Position numbers and translations under genes: made by a program. Under the pieces are notes generated by a model, which worked only from the letters and a program-made list of their open reading frames with translations, had not been told where the DNA came from and made no database searches. DNA of 64,000 bases from Diadema setosum (Eukaryota; Echinodermata; Echinoidea; Diadematoida; Diadematidae): NCBI RefSeq assembly GCF_964275005.1, contig NC_092689.1, positions 1,309,501-1,373,500 on the forward strand, given 5' to 3'. Shown here one piece after another: positions 57,892 to 64,000 of the stretch. The stretch's first letter is position 1. Each line of letters begins with the position of its first letter.

Positions 57892-59782
57892 CTGTGAAAA
57901 TGTCAGAAATGTCACCATTATTGCATGCAAGAAAACTCTTACATGGAAATTAATGGGGAGAGATATTACTGATACTTGGCAAGAATGAATTCCTAGTGCT
58001 AAATCTTACAGATATTTGTTAGTTTGCAAACATAGCAAAACCATTTTTTACACCCTTAAAGACTTTTCACACATTCCAACACAGGAATGTCTATTGCTAA
58101 GCTTTTTAATCTTGTTTTGTTGAATAGCACATTTTACCACATCAGTTAATCTCTGAATGATTTGTTGCACATGAAACACAATGATATTACATTAATTAGA
58201 ATTAAGTAGAATATCTGACAGTGTGCTACGATATACAGGTGTGACACAGATATGAAAGAAAGCACAGTCATACATGCGTACAAGCAAATCAACTTCCCAT
58301 AGTCAGTATTCAGAAAAAAGAGACAGGTCTGGTTTCGAGTCTAAGTATACACATACATTTTACATGTAACTGCACCAGATATTAAAGCTAACTGCCACAC
58401 ACAAACACACACACAAAAGGTAATCTTCCCCTAACTCACCCGCTCTGGGCAATGTTGTCCTGGTCCAGGCTTCCGCGTTGAGTCACTGGGCATCGTGTTG
58501 CGTGCAGTCATCGAGTACAAGGGTCCCTTGTTCTTGTTGACATTAGGGTTGACAACAGCATACGAACCTGGTCCCGGAGTCTTCTGGAGATCTTCGTCAA
58601 AACCACCAATCTTGCTGCGACCTGTCATTGAGTAGACTGGCAAGCTTTCTTTGGCGCAAGACCGTCCTCCCAGGATACTGGGAAGTGTGTAGCTATTGGG
58701 AGCTGTTTCAAAAGAACAAAACCAGCACAATATGGGTGTGTTATTAAACTGCCAGCCAAACACACACACAATATATGTTCTTTTTAGGAATTAGTGGAAA
58801 AATGAGCAAAGAAAATGGGATTCCACATTCCATCGGGATTCAAACCCGAGACCTCCCGACTGCTAGCCCGGTGCTCTACCAACTGAGCTATAGAAAGCCC
58901 TACTTCAGTGTTCGTCCCAGAAACCCTTAATTCTCAATGCTTGGATGGTCAGAAACTATAGTAGTGTGTTTGTGTGTGACACACACGCCGACACTTGACA
59001 ACAGGAAAATACATATCATTTCCATTTTCCTACGATCTGTCAAACCAAATAAAAATTGATATTTGACCAGACAATCTGGAAAAGATGTTTTCAAAATGCC
59101 TTTAAAATGTCTGACAGAAATTGAAGTATGGAAATGACTGCATTCACAATAGTTATAAAATGTAACATCATAACCTTAAGCACAAAAGTACAATGTAAGA
59201 GAAACTATGCGCATTACAAATACAGATTTATATCTTGGGGAGCGCACATGTCAGTATTCTCTCCGGTGAAGAAATGTGTAATATTATGATTGCAATTGGT
59301 AAAACAAATGCATGCAGAGCAAATTGGCAACACAATGTTCCCGTCATCTAAAAGAGAGTTGAAGAATAGAGACCATTCGTATTGTTCCTACCTGGTGATT
59401 TGTCAAATTTGATTCCATGTGTTCTGGAGCTGAGAGAGTATGATGGTGCATGGTAATGTGCAGACTGTCCTGCCTTCTCTGGTGAGTATGCTCCTGGTCC
59501 AGGGGTCCTGAATGGCTTTATATCCTTGGGACGGCCGTAGAGGGAGTAGTGAGGCTCCCCAGTGTGCCCCTTACGTGAAACCCGGGAATTCATTGCGTAG
59601 CAGGGTCCCGGACTGCAGTCATCAAATAATTTACAGTGACGAATGCCAAAGCTGTAGATTGGATTCATCTTCTTGTTGATGGAGGTTCTCTGGCCAAGGC
59701 ATGATGGCAGCATCACACTGGGACCTGGTCCACTGAAGGAGGCGGCGATGGGTCCACGTGGTTTGGTTGGTGTCCAGTCCAT
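57799..59782 (-). CDS. CIMAP1A: CIMAP1A/ODF3-like sperm-tail microtubule-associated protein, three exons
   Basis: Exons 59782-59392, 58702-58440 and 57891-57799 join in phase to 248 aa (human ODF3/CIMAP1A 254). STPGP-type repeats appear in register with the human protein: SGPGP (17-21), CSPGP (56-60), RTPGP (92-96), KSPAP (128-132), KTPGP (171-175) and KPGPG (~206). Other matches are RPRGP-like PRGPI near the start, GRSKIGGFDEDLQKTPGP against human GRSKLGGFSDDLHKTPGP, and the end APVFSFGIKHSEYTTPL against APVVTFGIKHSDYMTPL. The family binds microtubules of ciliary and sperm axonemes through these repeats. Upstream of the ATG at 59782 a TCCTTAG acceptor (exon start about 59806) suggests a non-coding first exon further right. 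Paralogues such as CIMAP1B are the main alternative name. Confidence 0.92.
58440..58702 (-). CDS. CIMAP1A: CIMAP1A middle exon
   Basis: It encodes PNSYTLPSILGG to QHCPER. Acceptor AACAG, donor GTGAGT. The split codon gives Ala where STPGP repeats usually have Gly. Confidence 0.9.
58826..58897 (-). pseudogene. tRNA-like sequence (SINE head or tRNA pseudogene)
   Basis: On the minus strand it has a clear A box (TAGCTCAGTTGGTAGAGCA) and B box (GGTTTGAATCC) and folds into a 72-nt cloverleaf. The loop CTAGCAG would give anticodon AGC (alanine). The acceptor stem has one mismatch and the anticodon stem one G:G and one G:T, so a working tRNA is unlikely. It lies inside a CIMAP1A intron. A tail running into a GT microsatellite suggests a SINE. 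Confidence 0.65.
59392..59782 (-). CDS. CIMAP1A: CIMAP1A exon with start codon
   Basis: It encodes residues 1-130, MDWTPTKPRGPIAASFSGPG to HGIKFDKSP, plus one base. Donor GTAGGA. Three STPGP-type repeats lie here. Confidence 0.9.
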
Positions 59783-59806
59783 GATTTCTTGATGACTTTA
59801 TTTCTC

Positions 59807-62800
59807 TGCCTAAGGATACAATTCAAAATCAATTTAAAAATGAGAAAGAATCAAATGTATAGGAAAAGTGACTATAACATTGAAACCAGATTAAAATGCA
59901 GAGTACTACAAAAACATAGTGTCATGGAAAATCAAATCAAAACACAGGAACTAAGTTTTGAGAATTTAACCACTCGCGATATCGTTGGGAATTCCCGATT
60001 CATGGAATTTAGACTCGCGAAATATATGGTGTATACAGTATCACGCAAGTTACATGGGTAACTTACGTATGATGAATAATATTAAGTGTCAATTCTACTG
60101 CCTATTACAATGTGTAGCAGAGATCTGCATATGATTAATAAAGAAAGATCTGATGAGATGCAAATCTGATATTGGAAAATACCTTCACAAGAGGCAATTA
60201 CTCAATAAAATTGATCAAAAACAAAGTTAGAAACACATAACACGATCATCTTAGAGATGTTAAAAAAACCCATACTCTAAATATTTCCATGTGAGTACAC
60301 TCAACATGGGATATTGCACCAAGTACAGCTGTAAATGCTAAACCAATTTTCCCCACAGCTTACCTTTACAAAGTGGAAAATATTCCTTATAAATGTGATG
60401 AACACACAATAAATGTAGTGAAAACTGTTCCAACACACCAGAAACTTCTCTGAATTAGATGATTTAACACTTAAAGTCTTCTTGGCAACCAAAAAACATT
60501 GACACGCTGAGTCAATGTCCCGCTACTTCCAGATGTGTACTCCTTGTGCTAGTACTAGAATGCTAACTGACTGAGCCTGTTTAGCGCTTGCCTATTCAGC
60601 GATACACACGCCACTCTCCAATCAATACAGTATCTAGGCAACCACAAAGCAAGCCCACTGCTATGCATCACTGCCTGAGCAACAGTGAATGCTGCTTTGT
60701 ATAGCTCCCTCCCTGCCATGCATCTATTGTCTGGGGTAGTTTGTTGGTTGTGTATGTGTATACACTCGTAGGAGCGGAAGTTGTGTAAAAGAGTGTGTGT
60801 GTGTGCGTGTGTGTGTGTGCACGGGAATGATTGAATTGATAGAGTACAACACACACACGTGTACCATAATACCAGTGTATGATCCAGACCTGCGAAAAAG
60901 CATTCTGCTTGAACATACATGTACACGTATGTCACTAACTAACCTTTCATTATTTCTTCTACCATGAAGGCTATATAATGCTTCAGTCAATGTGAATGTA
61001 TGGAAATTTTCTGCAGCCCTCAGAATGTTATGATTTCCTATAAAATCAATCACTTCCAGTAAACTGGCACATTGTTGTACAAATGTGACCACAGATTTAC
61101 TGCAAAATATGGACCACTTCTTTGTTCTGCCACATCAAACTTACAAAGAAACAAATAAAAGAAAAAAAAAACAACTAGTTGATCACCATCCTTGTATTCA
61201 AGTTATCATGAATATCAAATCCTGAATAATGTTTATACTAGACAGGGGGGGGGGGGGGGTGGTGACCATTGAGGCTTGAAAAAAAAAAAAAAACCTTAAC
61301 AATATCAGGAGAGCTCTGATGGCAACAGCAAAAAATGATGCTCCTACCCATTCAATATTGATAATTACTTATCTGCTTGTTTGTTTCCTATGCTGTTTGC
61401 TCCATGGTCACATTTTGATTATCAATGTGAAATACTCTTGACAGGAAAAAAATAACACCCTAAAACAACAAGACACAAGGAACAAAACTTTGCCTTCTCA
61501 TACAGGCACATTGTTTTTGTTTTTTTTTCATGGAATGTACAATGGTATGTTCTTTGATTATGACATAATTATGGATAGTCATTTTCATAAAGCTTTGTTG
61601 TACTTCATTCAGTCACTCTGACGGGAGCAATTAGACCCAGACATACATTGTAGCAAAAAAGAGGCATATTATGTTTCCTGTAAAGTCTGTACAAATCATC
61701 AAAATGAGCAAATTATTTTGCTTCCAATGCATTGGATTATCATTTACCCATTCACAGTCTTACATTCATGCATCATCCTTGTGACATAGCCCACAAGGTG
61801 CGTTTTTCAGAAATGCATGCCTCATCATCAGGCATGCCCACTAAAAACAGGAGGTGGATCAAGTGACACTGCCCAGACTTAATTTATCAATATCATGCCC
61901 AATTACACCCAGTCATAGCAGTCTGCTTGCAGCTACAGGGAGATACATGTAATAGAGGGGGAGTCCGAAACAAGAGTCTCTACTTTGTACCCATGCATGC
62001 TCTGTGCTGCAGAGAAGTTACGCACACTATAGGAGGTGTTAATAAATTGCTTTCACAAAAGACAACATTCCTTAATCAATATTTTCGCATGTCTTTAATT
62101 TCGCAAACAGCAACTGACTCGCGAAATTCATGAAAATATAAACCTCGTGTAATATTTGGCGTATACATTACTTAACCTGAGAAACAAAATCAGGCACAAA
62201 TGTGTGCAAGATGGTCGAATGTTAACTTTCTGTAAGATACTGATACTCAATTTTTCAGTCATGCGGTATAGATAACAAGAGAACTTGAAGAAAAACTGAA
62301 AGGATTTATTCTGTAACATATCACCATCAAAGTTCCAGGCAGGATTTCAACGATTCCTCTGCAATACAGCTTAAAATTATTAAAATCAAGAACCTCTTCA
62401 TTGGTCTCCATGTCAAAACGCTATGGAAGAGCAACATGGTACATGGAACATCAAAGCCAGTGGAATGTTAAGGATCAGTTGGCATACTATAGATCCTAAT
62501 GATTCCTACACATAACTTTGCACAAACTGGGAAGAGATTCCATTCCTTCTCTCTTAACCCAAATGTCTCATTGTAAAATGTCTACCAGTAAAATGGGGAA
62601 ACATGGGTGGCCCAATTGCATCAATTTTCATTCCCTGCCCACCAGGATGCAGGACATGTATTTGAAAACCAAGAATAGCATCTGTCAGTGCATCACAGCA
62701 TATGATGCAATATTTGGTACCCTGGGATACCAAATGAGAATTCAGCATTTTGTTGAATCATTTATTTGTATGGCAGCATTGTACCCTGGGTTACCAAAAA

Positions 62801-63347
62801 TATGTAAAAAAAAAAAATAATAAAAAATAAAAAATTGCACTAGAAATTTTGTATAAAAATGTTTCTCCGTTGGCTTCCCTAGAAGTCTTTATTATTTTTG
62901 TTTCTGTTTTCACTGGTGTTCTTAGCACCGCAATTGTGGTGCTTACCCTCGCATTTACGTTGCTTACCCTACCAATTTGCGGTGCTAGATAGTCCCATAA
63001 TATCAGTGGGGCTACATGTACCCTATTTTCCCCAAAACAGATGCAGTGCTAAGGTCAGCCCCATGCCAGGAAATACACTACGTGGGGCTAAAAGGGGGTC
63101 TTGCCCCAGCAATTGCTGGGGCTAAGCGAAATTTTTGCCAGTGAGAAAAGGCTTAACGTTAGTTACATCGACTCTAGGTTCTATGGTTAATTGACAACAC
63201 ATCAGAGACAGAGCAGAGCGGCTGTTCCCGACAACTGACGCAGAGTGAGGACAGGAGTCACGACTGAGTTTATCCATCTAACGTTAGAATTCTAGAAAAT
63301 CTAGAGTACACGTAACTAGAGACTTTTTAGACTATTCTACATACACC
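59807..63347. other. Intergenic stretch upstream of CIMAP1A
   Basis: It should contain the CIMAP1A promoter and probably a non-coding first exon, neither of which could be fixed. It contains a MITE fragment (about 59955-60038, ending GGTGTATACAG), a GT microsatellite (60797-60820), poly-G/A runs near 61243-61292, and a TTTCGCGAAATT-type relic near 62085-62150. A possible inverted-repeat element lies near 62910-63145, with CACTGGTGTTCTTAGC facing GCTAAGCGAAATTTTTGCCA. No coding exon was recognised. Confidence 0.5.
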
Positions 63348-63549
63348 TAACTACACGCAGCCGCGACAAAACGCGGCTGCACCTCTATTCCTTCGCAGAC
63401 GTTGTCATTTTTCAGTGTGGTTGTGCGACTCCTTCATGAATATCTTTATTAATCGTGGAAAACTAAAATACAAGGAATTATCGTAATCTATGATAATCAT
63501 TCAATAATCGGTATGCGATTTTTTTTTTTTAATTACGTCAAAAACTCAC

Positions 63550-63604
63550 CGAAATCTGTGGCTGAAATCAGGTCTGTAAACGTCCTTATTGCTTCACTCC
63601 TCAT
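63550..63604 (-). CDS. Mirror copy of the possible first exon
   Basis: It has the same 55 bases as the right-arm copy, running left, with the same GTGAGT donor. No downstream exon was recognised to the left before CIMAP1A. This favours duplication or misassembly over a second working gene. Confidence 0.25.
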
Positions 63605-63720
63605 CTGCGTGTTGAATGGCATTCACTCTCCTATACTACAACGTAGGTAGTCGGAGACGTACGTCTCCGACTACCTACGTTGTAGTATACGAGAGTGAAT
63701 GCCATTCAAATAACACGCAG

Positions 63721-63775
63721 ATGAGGAGTGAAGCAATAAGGACGTTTACAGACCTGATTTCAGCCACAGATTTCG
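63721..63775 (+). CDS. Possible first coding exon in the right palindrome arm
   Basis: ATG opens a frame of 18 codons (MRSEAIRTFTDLISATDF) plus one base before the good donor GTGAGT. The protein is not recognised. The rest of the gene would lie beyond the window. The same exon occurs in mirror image at 63604-63550. Confidence 0.3.
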
Positions 63776-64000
63776 GTGAGTTTTTGACGTAATTAAACAA
63801 AAAATCGCATACCGATTATTGAATGATTATCACAGATTACGAAAATTCCTTGTATTTTAGTTTTCCACGATTAATAAAGATATTCATGAAGGAGTCGTAC
63901 AACCACACTGAAAAATGACAACGTCTGCGAAGGAATAGAGGTGTAGCCGCGTTTTGTCGCGGCTGCGTGTAGTTAACATACACCAAGAGTTTCTACATGT

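Larger units (their letters stand above)
63348..63975. repeat. Near-perfect head-to-head palindrome without spacer
   Basis: The axis lies between 63660 and 63661 (GGAGACGT|ACGTCTCC). The left arm (313 bp) and right arm (315 bp) are about 98% identical as reverse complements. They differ at about five bases, a 4-bp indel near 63687-63710 and the length of a poly-A run. Similarity ends at TTA beyond CGTGTAG on both sides. It may be a real duplicated promoter region or a joining of two haplotypes in assembly. Confidence 0.9.

Overview
This is 64 kb of AT-rich animal nuclear DNA. It holds three spliced, intron-rich genes, all on the minus strand, and many small DNA-transposon relics, simple repeats and homopolymer runs. 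The genes are orthologues of vertebrate SULT4A1, SYCP1 and CIMAP1A/ODF3. That content, together with compact GT-AG exons and abundant MITE families (TTATAACGAA, GGGCCC-tipped and CTGTAAAA-tipped), suggests an invertebrate deuterostome, perhaps an echinoderm. The species cannot be fixed from the sequence alone. Layout: 1-6.7 kb is intergenic, with three MITEs. 6.74-16.59 kb is a SULT4A1-like cytosolic sulfotransferase: 6 exons, 281 aa. 16.6-20.6 kb is intergenic and simple-sequence rich. 20.6-46.83 kb is SYCP1, the transverse-filament protein of the synaptonemal complex: about 24 exons, about 1059 aa, with a long central coiled coil and a basic C-terminal tail. Its fourth intron holds a complete-looking Ty1/copia LTR retrotransposon (37750-42994) in the opposite orientation. 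The two 184-bp LTRs are identical, the target duplication is 5 bp, and one open reading frame of 1477 codons is present, so the insertion is recent. 46.8-57.8 kb is a long gene-free stretch. It contains a dense cluster of AACGTT palindromes just upstream of SYCP1, a long-period degenerate repeat block, and an unusual 832-bp TA-flanked element built of about a dozen alternating copies of one ~20-bp motif. 57.8-59.8 kb is CIMAP1A/ODF3, a sperm-tail microtubule-associated protein: 3 exons, 248 aa, with STPGP repeats. 59.8-64 kb is intergenic and ends in a ~628-bp nearly perfect head-to-head palindrome with no spacer. That palindrome carries two divergent copies of what could be a short first exon. 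The genes do not form a pathway. SYCP1 acts in meiotic prophase, CIMAP1A in the sperm flagellum, and SULT4A1 is an orphan sulfotransferase best known from neurons. No CRISPR, rRNA or prokaryotic feature was found. The strongest leads outside the genes are the terminal palindrome, the hairpin-array element at 50.2-51.1 kb, the AACGTT cluster and the very young Copia copy.
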